A DNA stretch of 64,000 bases, taken from NCBI RefSeq assembly GCF_000218685.1, contig NW_006763296.1, forward strand, positions 920,715-984,714. The letters are read 5' to 3'. The notes under the pieces were generated by a model. That model saw nothing but the letters and a program-made list of their open reading frames with translations. It was not told the origin of the DNA and made no database searches. Of this stretch, positions 24,663 through 35,815 are shown piece by piece. Source of the DNA: Serpula lacrymans var. lacrymans S7.9 (Eukaryota; Basidiomycota; Agaricomycetes; Boletales; Serpulaceae). The position numbers were made by a program, and so were the translations under genes. Every line of letters begins with the position of its first letter. Within the stretch, counting starts at the first letter, position 1.

Positions 24663-25047
24663 ATGACACTACTAGGCAGCGTAGTCGGCTTCTCGTTCTT
24701 TGGCCTCGCATCACGCTTTGGCCAGCTCTCAATCCAGAAACGCAACCTCATGGACAGTACGTTCTTTCCCTCCCTCTCAAACCACCCCTCAACCCGAATT
24801 CGCCGCCCTTTTTCCCGCTCTGCTCTCTTTCACGTTTCATCCCAGCGTACTCCTAGTCGCCTCTCACGGACACTAACGAACCCAAACCCACACAGATCCA
24901 GGAGGCCACGTATTAGCCATGGCCGTCTTCGGGTTCGCAGGATACTGGGCACATCAGTGGGACGAGCGGGCAGGAGTGATCTTGGCGGAGAAGCGGGCAG
25001 AAATAACAGAGCGCAGGGAGAGGAGGCTTGCGAGAGCGGATATATGA
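24663..25047 (+). CDS. 81-residue single-span protein, possible complex I accessory subunit
   Basis: Exons 24663-24756 and 24896-25047 join in phase to 81 residues; the intron (139 bp) is long for this genome. The protein starts MTLLGSVVGFSFFGLASRFG, then has QKRNLMDNPGGH, a membrane span (LAMAVFGFAGYWAHQW) and a charged helix (LAEKRAEITERRERRLAR). Size and layout resemble small membrane-arm subunits of fungal complex I, and I recall close relatives in other basidiomycetes, but the assignment to a given subunit is inference. Confidence 0.72.
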
Positions 25048-26965
25048 TGCTGTGCGCAGTTGCAGACGAGCTGGAGCGGGGTATGATAGACAGGTGAGTG
25101 TTTTGTTTATTATATTTACGTAGTGAAATACTGATTTAGAGGGCAGAATCGTACCGCCTGTATCACCCAATGCACTGCTTGCTTGTCGGTATAAATCACT
25201 TTTTAGACTCGTTCCTTGCCCAAATCTTGGAGAGGAAATCGAATAAATTCAAACACTCTTGATTACTGTCAAGCTCTCAGACTTAAATCTGCAAGCTAAC
25301 GTCTTATTTAGTTGTTCGCGGCACTGGCGTATCACTTTGCCTTGGCGCTTACACTTATCCACCAACTGCAGACGTCCAAGGCACCTACTTGCAACAACAA
25401 TCACCATCCCCAGTCATCTATTGCTCATTACTCAGAATTTGCATAGCATCGACAATAATCACACAACAGATATCCATACAACACAAGAATACAGTCGTAC
25501 AACGTACGTATACGTATACACAGCGAGCTCAAGTCCACACATGCACGCAGTAGTCAACGGGACATCAAGTCTCGACAATTCAGTATATCCAAAAAGACAA
25601 AAAGATAAACGCAGGCAAAACTGTGAAGACGAAAGCGAGCAAGAAAGGTAGTTAAAAGAAAACCGAAACGCAAGGAAGCGAAAGCGAAACGGTATAGACG
25701 AGCAAGTAGGTACTATTGTTACACGGCGAGAGCGAGAACGAGCACCAAAAGCGCAAATGCTAGAAACAAGCAACAATCGCTTGCGAAAGGAAAGCAGGAA
25801 AAAGCTTGAGCAACTTTAGTTATCGACGCTCGACTTTTTGGTACAGGATAAAAGTACAGTTTGTCCAGAACGCTCGTCCAAGCGAGTCGAAAGAAATCCA
25901 GATAATGACTGTGTCGACGGGTAGATAAAAAAAATTCCGCGATGTAGAGAAGAAAATTTGAAGGAGAGTGTGTACAGGCTGCTGCATAAAATAAATAATT
26001 CAGGTCGCATGAACCTGGCTTAAGGACGGTGGCAGCAGCAAGTCATGTTTAACGAGCGTGAGTGGTCATGAAACGAAGATAAAGGAGAAATTGACTGTTG
26101 GGAATGTATCCCAGCCCGTCCAGAGGTAGTGCGCATGGCGCGTGTTGTGGTAGAGTTTAAAACGGTGGATGAGAGTAGTGTCTCCCAAAGTTGAAAGCGC
26201 TGGAAGGTTTGAGTAGATGAATCCACAAGAGGTATTGAAACGCCGCTACTGGTTGGAAAAATAAAACGTCAATGAGTGTCGCGATTGAGATCAATGAGAT
26301 ACCGCGTTGGAAGCAAGTATGTAGGCGAGATGGGGCGGGGCGGGATAAAAACAAGAAAGGAATGTGTGATAGCCCTGGAAGCGAGATTTGGAGACAGAAG
26401 GAATGGCTGGGTGGTTGAGGGTGGTTGGTGGGTGTGGGTTGGGTAGCGGAGAGTTAGAACTATGGAGACGAGCGGCGTGTCAGGTAGGGCGCGATCACCA
26501 GGGAGGGTTAATATCCTGGAAATTTGAGAGGCGGAAGCGGGGGACGGTGGAATTCCACAGTGGGAGGTTGGGAAAGCAGGAAATGGAAAGAAGGTGAGGA
26601 GACATGAACGAGCAACAAAAAAAAGGGAGGACCAACGCAAGAAAGCGGACACAAAAAAACCTTTTCAGAGAAAAACAGCCGCAAGAAAAGCGAAGAACGA
26701 CACCAACATCAACGCTGCAAAACGAACAAGCATATGGAAAGAGAAAGAAGGAGAACTAGAAGTACATAAACATCGTAACAAAAAAAAAACGGTCTGGAAA
26801 GAGAGAAAAAAAATCAGAGCATCATCACTATCATCGATCAACCTACACGAAAAAAGCACTGAGAAATAGACGAAAAAAATTTGATGACAGATTTTAAATG
26901 GAATTCTACGTGGGGTGTCAGAGCACAGCTCTTGCCAGCCCCAAGGTATGGTTTTGAGCAGCCCA
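25048..26965. other. Long gap, no gene seen
   Basis: About 1.9 kb lies between convergent genes. Composition is uneven: purine-rich on the plus strand from about 26380 to 26880 (many GA and A runs), AT-rich near 25900-26000. Short open frames on both strands are low-complexity and lack splice-consistent continuation. It could include a long 3' UTR or a non-coding RNA; nothing in the sequence proves either. Confidence 0.5.
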
Positions 26966-29372
26966 TCAAGCCAGCTGGAACGCACTCCCCAAGCCTAATC
27001 CACAACCCCCGCCGCTCCCACCTTCGTCACCCTGCGACGCGAGACTCCCAAACGAAATCCGCCTCGCAGCGCGCCTGAGTGTGCGTGGCGCATGCGGAGA
27101 AAACGGAATCATGGGAGTTGACGTCAGATTGAACGCAGAGTGTGTGGGAGTCGAAATCCGTCGGTTGGCCTTCTCACGGGATGCAGGCGAGCTGGGGGAG
27201 AGAGCCTGGACGCGGGGAATAGGGGACGGGAAAGGAGGGGTCACTTGTGCCCTAGGCAGCTCGGCCCCGAATATGCTAGGGTTCCGTTGAAGGTTCGCGC
27301 GCAATTGGGGCTTCTTGTCTTGCTTAGGACTTAGACTGGACGAAATGGGAGATGCAGAAGAGGTGGGTGCCACGGTTGAAGTGGCACGAACAGACGAAGC
27401 AGCGCCAGCCTCACGCGCCTTCGAGATAGGGGAAGGGCTAGAAGCAACTGTGACTTTATTGCTAGAAATCTTCTCACTGACCGACGAGGATACCTTCGTG
27501 CTGGACGTCTTGATACTAGATGCGGAAGTTTTACTACCTCTTCCAGTACTGGTAGATGTCACGCTCTTGATCGACACGCTGGCGCGCGTCTTGCTGCGCG
27601 TCTGAACTCCGTATGGCGATCCAGGGGAAGAACTACCTAACAACGGGAGACCTTCGGGACTCTTTGTTCTAGCCTTCTTTGCGCGCTTACCTCGGGCCTT
27701 CTCTTCCTCGTCAGAAGAAGATGGGGAGGGAGAAGGCGCAAGAGCGCGTGCTTCTCCCTTAGTCTCGGACCTCGATTTGACGTGCGAGCTGGACTTGGCA
27801 GGAGCGGGTGTGGCGAACTTTGAGCTCATGGGTAAAGTCGGTAGGACGTTGATATTATGAGGCTTCATAGGTGTGCTAGGATTGACCTTGATAGGACTCG
27901 CAAGCTTTGTCTTGACAGGCGTGCTGGGAACACCCGACTTGACGGCTCTGGCGTTGGCCCTAGTCTGCACCGCAGCGACCCCAAAGGAAGGTGCACGTTT
28001 GATGGCATGGCGCGGCGTCATATATGCGTCTAATTCGATCAATTGAATATGAAAAAGATAAAGATAACGAAAATATACGCACTAGAACGCTTCTCGCTGT
28101 ACCCACCAGGAACAGAAGCAAATACGTTCTCTACTTCGACGTCCATCGTGGACTCGTCAGCGAGCGTCATTGTCGAAGCACGGCAGAGAGACGACGGGCG
28201 GTGCAGAGAGACAGAGGACATGGAAGATAGGGAAGAGCCTGACATGCGGGAGTACGTGTACGGATGAGAAGAGTTCAATGTAGACGAACTTGGTGTCGAT
28301 GGGTTCAGTATGTGAACTGATGGGCTGAGTGAGTGAGCGTGGGCATCAGAACGTCTGAGGGATAAAGATGCACGAGGAAGGTGAGGTGGACGTAGATATG
28401 GGTGATAGGAAGTGTTCGAGATGGTCCTGTCTTGTCGCTGGAGGCGGTAAGAGAGTCTAGACACAGACTAATGTTAGGGCCAATAAACCGACAAGCGAAA
28501 AGAAAAAGCAGTGTTAAAAAATTAAATGAGGAACACGAGAAAGATAATGAGAAAGTATGCTAGGAAAAAAAATTCAGGTCTACGCAAGGAAAGGGCTCGT
28601 ACTGACCTGGCGATGCTGTCGTTGTTCTTGACATCCAATCCGGGATCGACAGCATTCATAAAATCCATACTGGACTGTCTGTAAAGTGGGCGACGTGGGT
28701 GAGAGGCATTTACTTTTGCAGAGTGTTGAGCCGCATCTCCATCATCTCTTTCCTCGTCACCTTCCATCTCCTGTTGCTCTTCGATGACGGTCCTCCTACG
28801 CTCGTCTTGTGCACGTGCGCGGGCTTCCTGTGCGCGAGAGCGAGCGAGATTGAGAAGCTGTAGGCGGGTCGCGCGAATGGAATGAGGCCAGTCGTTGGGG
28901 CCTTTTGCAGCGGTGATCCCGCGTGCGATCTTGTCGAGGAGGTTGGAGGGAGGCACGTGGCCGTTGAAGGGCGTGATTAAATGGGCAGGGAGAGCGTCGA
29001 GGGTCTGTTGACACGTGTAGATATTGTGAAATGGGTGACGAAGTGATAAAGGGGGGTGAATTGAGTGGAGGTGACAAAGTAGGTAGTTAGCGAGCATAGT
29101 GGGACGGTGAGAAGAGAAACGCGTACCCTTGAGAGCAAAGTAAGCTGGTCCTGCTGCCATTCTGCATCTGGATCGCCGTCGTTATCGTAGATGGAGCTGT
29201 TCCAGCTGTCCGTGCTTTTCCTGTTCTGTGGATTGAGGAAGAGGTTGGAGCAGGTCGGGGAGTGTACGGAACGCGGGGTGTGTGGTGCGGATGATGTGGG
29301 ATTGTATAGCTGGGGGTGGGGGAGGATGATGGCGAGAGGGGAAAGGGCAGACGTCGAGCGACGGGTGTGCAT
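26966..29372 (-). CDS. Unrecognised Ser/Pro-rich basic protein
   Basis: Exons 29372-29127, 29004-28607, 28456-28107 and 28029-26966 join in phase to about 685 residues. It starts MHTRRSTSALSPLAIILPHP. The one ordered-looking part is LDALPAHLITPFNGHVPPSN, then LLDKIARGITAAKGPNDWPH and an Arg-rich helix (ATRLQLLNLARSRAQEARAR). The rest is Ser/Thr/Pro/Lys-rich with repeated STP, SPSP and KR motifs, such as an acidic-basic cluster near DEEEKARGKRAKKARTK. This looks like a disordered, possibly nuclear, phospho-regulated protein. No family was recognised. The terminal exon carries many possible proline-directed kinase sites (TPVK, TPMK, SPIK). Confidence 0.7.
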
Positions 29373-29589
29373 TGCGAAGGAAGGACGCGGTGAACGACGA
29401 GCTCGAATGTCTTCTTTGAGAATGAGAGAGAACAATGAATTCGACATAAGCATCGCACACGTGCATCTTTTCAAGCTCCGCGCGTCACACGTGTCACGCT
29501 TCCATTGCACGGTCACCTCTGTCCAGTTATGGTAATTGTATCTAATTGCTACAAAGCCCCAAGCGACCCCAGCGCTCGTCTGACCTCTC

Positions 29590-30085
29590 TTAGCTGCTGC
29601 TGCGTTCCCGAAGCGCATCCTTTTGTTCTGTTCCTCGTCAGACGCGTCAGGTTCAGTGCGAAAACGCGACTTACGATACCAGTACAGGTAACATTCTTCA
29701 CCGTTGCATTCGATCGACACTCTGAGCCTGAAAAACATCGTGTTTTGGTCCTTATTGTACGAGATTACCGCCTTACGCCGCTCTGGAAACTGAGAGATGA
29801 AGCCTGTGTTTAGTTAGCATCATAACACCCAAATAGTAAAACCCTTTGCTCACTGTTTTTCCACTGCGCTCCTTTCCACGACCTCCCGTCTCTGTACTGA
29901 GGTTCTTTCCGCACAACGACGATAGCACCGTGTCTAACCAACGTCGCATTACTGGCTGCGTTGTATGGCCCCGGCAATATACTCATTTCTTCCCATCGCG
30001 CTTCCACAGCTAGGACGCTTGCTTCGTCGTCAATGAGAAACACACCAGGGAGCGCGTGTTCGACAGGCATAGGGAGCACAAACAT
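29590..30085 (-). CDS. Unrecognised 132-residue protein
   Basis: Exons 30085-29854, 29803-29675 and 29627-29590 join in phase; introns are 50 and 47 bp with GT..AG ends. It starts MFVLPMPVEHALPGVFLIDD and has VRKEPQYRDGRSWKGAQW, ISQFPERRKAVISYN and VSIECNGEECYLYWY. No signal peptide, membrane span or known motif is visible. The third exon is short, so the true C-terminus may differ if another acceptor is used. It lies head-to-tail between IWS1 and the Ser/Pro-rich gene. Confidence 0.6.
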
Positions 30086-30288
30086 ACTACAATGTTAGGT
30101 GGTGTGCGTGGTCAAAAAGGGATGATCAGAAACCAATGCCCGATGTCGTACTATATATCTGATGCCGGCGCACAGAAAGAGAAAGCCACTCAGACTTCCA
30201 ATACTAGAATAAACCATTCATACATCGTAGCTTCGACAACGTTAACCATGTCTCAGAAGAGCCTACATCCGGCACGTACACCCGCTCC

Positions 30289-31680
30289 CTATTTCATCGC
30301 AACCTTCCTCGTCAAACTCCTCAGCCTCTCCGCATTCTTTCTCCTCCTCTCAACGTCCATGTCCACGCTACTGGTCTTGTCATTCTTCATAATCCCCGCG
30401 TTCATCCTCGGCGCAACAGTATAGTCCCCGAACTCGCGCTGCGGTATCATCACCGCGTTCTTCCTGATCCTATTCTTCTCCGTCTCCTTGGCTCTTGCCA
30501 ATATCGCATTCAGTCTCTCTCCCCCATGTCGCCCACCCCCTTCCCCGCCCTCTCCCTGCACCATCGGCACGATCCTGTCCCGGTAAGAAGCACTGCGTTT
30601 GATGATAGGCCTGGACCACGTCGATATCAGATCATTAGCAATCCGCTGCACGTCCGCCGTTACCCTTTTGCATTTTGTATAGAACAACACTATCCTTCCC
30701 AATCCTGACTCCTTCAACACTGCACTGTCAATGAATTCCATTTTTTTTATAATTGGGAAGAAATCCCGTTGAATGTTAAGACCTGGCAGTGACCGGTCCG
30801 GAAGAGGCTCGAGCCACCGGCGCACGCCCTCGAGTAAGTTATTATCGATAATAGACTGAGATAGCGATTGTCTATCAACGCAAGTTGGCGTGAGCAGAAT
30901 AACATCAACTAGACAATACTGCACTTACTTTCTCAGCACTTCCATGACCTGTGGTAGCAGCCTCAACTTGTTTGTAGCCGGCAGTTTTTCCCTGTTGGAC
31001 TGCTCGTCATCCGCAGCGGCAGCCAACATCGCTTCTCTCAGCCTCGACACCTCCTCGTCCGCAAACCTGTCCAATACCTCTTCCTCGGCATCCTTTTTGC
31101 GTTTCTTTTGTCTAGCAGCCTTTTTGGGTTTCAAAATCGCATCAAATTGCATGTCCAGTCTGAGTTTATTCGCTATGTTATTGGACCTCATCCGTCAGCG
31201 GTGGATACTGAATGCGAAGTACTTGAAGGAGCTCACCCTTCTCAGGAGGCATATCCATTAAATCCTCCTCTGTGATCTCCTTTCTCTTTCTCTTGCGCCT
31301 CGCAGCATCCGCCCCGCTCTGTCTCCTGACAGGTCGTCGTTTTGTCTTTGCAGTCCTTTCCTGGACATACCCATCACTTTCATCTTCCGAGGAGCCATAC
31401 GAATCCTCTGCGGCTGTGGGAAGGGGCGGCGGGCGGGGGCGCTGCGGGATGTCTGCGCATGATATTTTGTGTAATTAGTATACAAAGAAGGGTATGTGCA
31501 AGGCGTTGCAGCACACGTACCCTCTTCTTCTGAGGACAACTCCGAGCCGTCACCGAAGATATCACGTTCAAGGTCATCTTGAGTCTGACAGATAGACAGC
31601 GTCAGTGCATACAAACCTCTCTCAAATGCACTCCTGGCTGTTCAGTCAGAAATGAAACATACCGTTGGAGCTGGAGCCAT
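30289..31680 (-). CDS. IWS1: Transcription elongation factor IWS1/SPN1
   Basis: IWS1 binds SPT6 and RNA polymerase II during elongation. Exons 31680-31663, 31584-31521, 31452-31237, 31172-30929 and 30871-30289 join in phase to 374 residues. The acidic N-terminus (DDLERDIFGDGSELSSEEE) and basic linker are typical. The TFIIS N-terminal-like domain is clear: GVRRWLEPLPDRSLPGLNIQ, FIDSAVLKESGLGRIVLFYT, VQRIANDLISTWSRPIIKR, then a C-terminal basic tail. The first exon is only 18 nt (MAPAPT). Divergent from the header-kinase locus, 190 bp between starts. Confidence 0.92.
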
Positions 31681-31870
31681 CGAGCTTGTCGCTCTTGTTT
31701 ATACTTTGGGATCGTAAGCTGAAAATGAAAGCACAGTAGCACTCGAGCACCGAGGTGGATGACAACTTGAAGATTCGAGTCTGAGAGCTCCAGTGGACAT
31801 TTCCAGGTGTCTGAGTTTCATTCCGGTGGCTGTGCCAGAGCCACTCTGTAATAACTCTGCACCCGCCACC

Positions 31871-34226
31871 ATGGTCAACAACACCGTGAACGTCAGATGC
31901 GCTGTTTATGACCACAATAACAGGTGGGCCAGAGATGTCTCGCTCGTGGTATCTTCCCAAACACTGGTCGCAGAGTTGAAGGAGAAGGTTAAGGAGGCTA
32001 TGGCGCCCGATTTTGACTACATTGCTCCGAGCAAGCTCACTTTGCGGAGGGTCAGCGACATCAGGTCGGGCGACCTGGTGTCGCTCTCCCATCACGACGT
32101 CGAAGACTTTACGGATCATGAGGAACTGCTCGTGTGGCTGCCTGATCCTGCCAACGACATCCCCTGCCAGTGACCAACAAAGCCTATTCATTCGTTGCCA
32201 TTAGGCTGATTAACCTTCTCAGCTACAGCCCAGGACTTTACCTCTGTTAGTTCTCGTTCTAATCCACACCGTGATTTAGTCACTTTCAAGTATTCTGGCC
32301 AAGTTTCCAGCGTCAAGTGGGATTGAGCGGTCACTGAGAATGAATTCGATCGAGATAGATGTCTCCAGCAACCTGCGAAGGATATAGTGGACATGGTAAG
32401 ACCACCGCCGGATGACGAGTCGAAGCTGTTACTCTCTGCCGTTGCTACAGTTCTCCCTCAACTCTTGACGAGAGAAGGCGAGATGCACGATTTCGCCAAG
32501 TTGTTCAATAACTTATTTGGCAAAACTAACTCTGCTCCTCCGTATGTGGCCTGGAATCTCGAGTTGGTCCATTTTGCTTTCGCTGCTGCCTACTCGGTGT
32601 CACCGCGTGAGCATGGTCAATTAACGGAAGAGGAGACGCGTCGCCTGGTGCTCGACTGGTTCGAGACATTCTGGATGAAAGAAGTTGACAAGCTTGGTTG
32701 CGTTTAGTGAGTAGCTGATCATCATACTAGTAGATCATATGAGTGAACGTATCTCATTTTGTTGCTTAGCGATCAGGCTATCCCTTTCCCTATTATCATT
32801 CATCTAACCCAGGAAAACGAGAACCACAAGTATACGCCGCAACCTGATGCTACCTTCTTACAGCACAGTATCCCTCGTTTTTTGGTCGAAATCGATTCGC
32901 ACTGCAAGAATCAGGATGAGTACCGGCTCAATGTTTACGCGGCGTGTGTGCTACGGCTCATAGCGCGTCTCGGAGAGGATGACCGCATCAAAAACGAATA
33001 TGACAACAATGTTTTCCTCATGGCAGTGTTCTTCTCTGAAAAACGGGAAATAAATCGCTACTTTTTCTTCATGGATGATGATGATAAAGTACGTCTGAAG
33101 ACATTCATTTGGGTTAGTTTTAACTTTGGGTTCCGTTTCCAGGTCTGCCGTGATCTGAAAACTTTCGATATGGGGGATCCTTTTCAATTAACGCATTTCC
33201 TGCGTGAGTTCTACAATTATTCTACATCGGAAAAGGAGGAGCCCTGAGGCCAGATATGGAACAAATTTCGAAGAAGATTGTCGGAAGTATGGAAAAGAGT
33301 TTTCATACCAATGACCACTTGAACACCGGGGATAGTGACAAACAACGTAGTCAGCGAGGGGGTCCGGGTTCAAAGCAATATAGCGCCATGGACATCCGCA
33401 ACGTGATGACTGACGCCCTCGAAAGAACATGTTTCCAGTTACAAGTAGACCCCGAGGGTTTTTCCCCCCTACATGAGGCAAGCGTTTGAAGACCCGTGTC
33501 CTGCTTTGCGCTAATAAATTGGAGCAGTTACCGGATCATATAGCAGAGGCCAGAGACTCCAACGGAAAACAACTTATCGTGAAGCTTGTCCGCAAACCGT
33601 GCAATGAGCTCTCCTTCCTCAAGGAATTATCCAAACAAAAAACTCCACTTAACCATGTCGTGCCCTTGGTTGAAGTGGTCGTGTCGGAATTGGGGCCTTT
33701 GCTTATTCTCAAAAGGAGGAACACACTTTCTGTGTTTGGGTATATTCACAAGGACAGATCCAAGCGGCTGAGCCATGAGCTTGTAGAAGGTATTGCCTTC
33801 CTCCACGCGCAAGGGATTGCGCACCTGGATATCAAGCCTGACAATCTTATCTGTACCTTTGACACCGAGAGGCTCCTTATTATTGACTTTGATATAGCCA
33901 TGAAGTGCAGTGGTGCAGATGACGTGGTCGAAAGGTCCTGTGGGACTCTCGAATGGAGCGCTCCGGAAATTGTTCTCGATGCTGACAGGCCGCCACGGGC
34001 ATTCAGTCCTATACGAGCGGATCTGTGGTCCTGTGGGAGGGTACTGCTGTTCATTTCTGGGATGGTGGATGAAGGCGGATATTCTGGCTTTAGGCAGCTC
34101 ATCAAGATGCTTCTGGACAAGGATCCAAGACGGCGGCCGTTGCTACATTCAGTGGTGGGTAGGGAATCGGTTTCGTGGACAACTGATCAACTCCTGGAAG
34201 CATTTGGGTGTCAAGCAAATGTGTAA
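31871..34226 (+). CDS. Crinkler-like header plus atypical protein kinase (one gene or two adjacent genes)
   Basis: The ATG at 31871 sits in a strong context (GCCACCATGG). The first 100 residues (to TGA 32173) look like a ubiquitin-fold Crinkler-type header: VSLVVSSQTLVAELKEKVKE ... FDYIAPSKLTLRRVSDI. A second coding run begins by 32393 at latest and may be joined by an intron from 32170 to about 32358, though the donor is weak. Introns at 32708-32769, 33089-33142 and about 33205-33253 fit. The junction near 33440-33486 is unresolved. The C-terminal part is kinase-like: KQLIVKLVRK, FLHAQGIAHLDIKPDNLI, LLIIDFDIAMKC, CGTLEWSAPEIV, then RADLWSCG. HLD replaces HRD and DFD replaces DFG. Crinkler-type proteins are known as effectors or conflict proteins; function here is inference. 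It may be partly decayed. Confidence 0.55.
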
Positions 34227-34289
34227 CAAGATTTAGGAGATGGCGTTCACAAGCTGAAAAGGCTTTGCGGCGATTTGGGTTGTGGCAAT

Positions 34290-35643
34290 TAGTGTCGGTA
34301 GATTGTCCTATTGTCCTTGCTGGTTTTGTCAACTGCAACAAAGTGGCTGACCATAAAATATGTGTTCATCTCCTGTAACCACTCCTCTCGCAGATCATCA
34401 TTCCTCTCTGCAGCAGCTTTTTTCAACAACTTATAACTAAACCCAGCATTCTGGACCAATGCTAAGGGCCAGTGCTAGCCACTCCTGTATTTCATCCAGG
34501 TACATTTCAAGGGCTTCCTCTAATAGATCATAGAGGTCGTAAGCTACTGCACCTCTGAGGGTTTGAGGTTGGCCATGAATACCATTTGGAGGGGGGATAG
34601 TAGTCTCGAATCCAGACGTCCCAGACCGTCTGGAGACATTCGTTTCAGGACGAGTGCATCGAGTCACAAAGTCACACTTATAGCTGTTTTTGGGTAGAGC
34701 TCGTCCAAAAGCAGAAATAGATAACATTTTGTCATCATGATTAGTTGTACAGTGTAAATAGAGTTTTTTTGGGTGTAATGCAATAAGTCGAGTATTTTCT
34801 ACGCATGACAAGATATGGTCCTCAAGCTCGTCAAATGTCACACGCAGAAGACAAAGGACAGTCTTAAAAACTTCTAAGTCAGCACCGAGACAAAGCAAAC
34901 CATTATTGCTCCGAGGATTTTCGTCAAAAACTTATAACAAGTGTTCATGAACGATGCAGAGGCCGGTCTGGATCCTCCTCAGCTCGTCCTCAAGCACCTC
35001 TCCAATGCAACCAAATGAAAACTCCTCAAGAGCTCACTTGGCTCCACTGGCCCGTGCATTGTGAGTGCTTTGCGTGCGCGGTGGCTTGGACCAACACTTG
35101 AGGCCAAGAGTTGACATGTATTCGAGGACAGCTCGGACTTTGAGGACAGGACTGCTGATGAGCTGGCTCTCGAGGTATGCAGTATGTTGCACTTGAATCG
35201 GGAGCTGGGGAGGGTCCTCAGGATCACTGTCAGATTCTGTGTCAGTAGGATTAGAAAATACATGTATGCTACTCTGCGCGAATGGATTGACTTTGTCGTT
35301 AAACTGGCCACCAGGATGATCAATCTCACAGTCTCATGGCAAGAGATAAGATAACAGTTTGTGATTATGTTACAAGTCAGCAGGTACTCAGCAGGTTTCC
35401 CGGCTAACAAGCGTGACTCAATGCACTCAGCCCGTATCAAATGTCCCCAGACGCTAGCGCGGAGCCCTAGCTTCTGGGTTCGGGACTAGGGGGATAGTAG
35501 AGCCAAATCTTTCTTGATTGCTCTTCCAGCGACTGAGACTGCATTGAAAAATCACAGATATCAGCAGGAACATAGTTGTGTTCAATTAGCCATAGTGCTC
35601 GATCTTTGATGTCCTTACTGATGTGTCTGTTGCCTATAGTCCT
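34290..35643 (-). mobile_element. Decayed DDE_3 (IS630/Tc1-like) transposase, interrupted
   Basis: Three blocks on the minus strand match a transposase type common in mushrooms. The N-terminal block, about 35643-35501, reads ISKDIKDRALWLIEHNYVPA; its expected ATG is ATA. A middle block at 34591-34440 reads EALEMYLDEIQEWLALAL. A catalytic-start block at 34440-34290 reads FVAVDKTSKDNRTIYRH. Stops and frameshifts separate them, and everything after IYRH is missing. An insertion of about 885 bp (34604-35488) splits the first two blocks and is flanked by an identical 12-bp repeat. A related fragment is at 51158-51730. Confidence 0.72.
34604..35488. mobile_element. Unclassified insertion inside the DDE_3 remnant, 12-bp flanking repeats
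   Basis: GGGGGATAGTAG occurs at 34592-34603 and again at 35489-35500, exactly where the transposase reading is broken, so it looks like a target duplication. The insert carries an open minus frame (34437-34898 partly inside) and, on the plus strand, a coding-like stretch around 35120-35350 (FEDRTADELALEVCSMLHLN). Near its left end is the inverted repeat TCCAGACG..CGTCTGGA (34611-34634). A 12-bp duplication would fit a LINE- or SINE-like mechanism better than cut-and-paste elements, but no reverse transcriptase or tail is seen. Confidence 0.5.
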
Positions 35644-35815
35644 GATAGTTGTCTAGTCTCAGCAAACATGTACCATCAATCAGCAGCCCATCTGTGGAAT
35701 CTGGATTCAGATTCCACTCCCATAATTGGTAAGATTGTATATTACTAAGATTACTAATGCTGCATGCGCAGGAGAAAGAAAAAATAATGGTGCAGCTATT
35801 CTTTTCCCAATACGC

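Noticed and set aside
26388..26985. Several open frames in the purine-rich stretch as genes
   Set aside because: They are low-complexity (Arg/Lys/Glu or Ser/Phe), overlap on both strands and have no splice-supported continuation.
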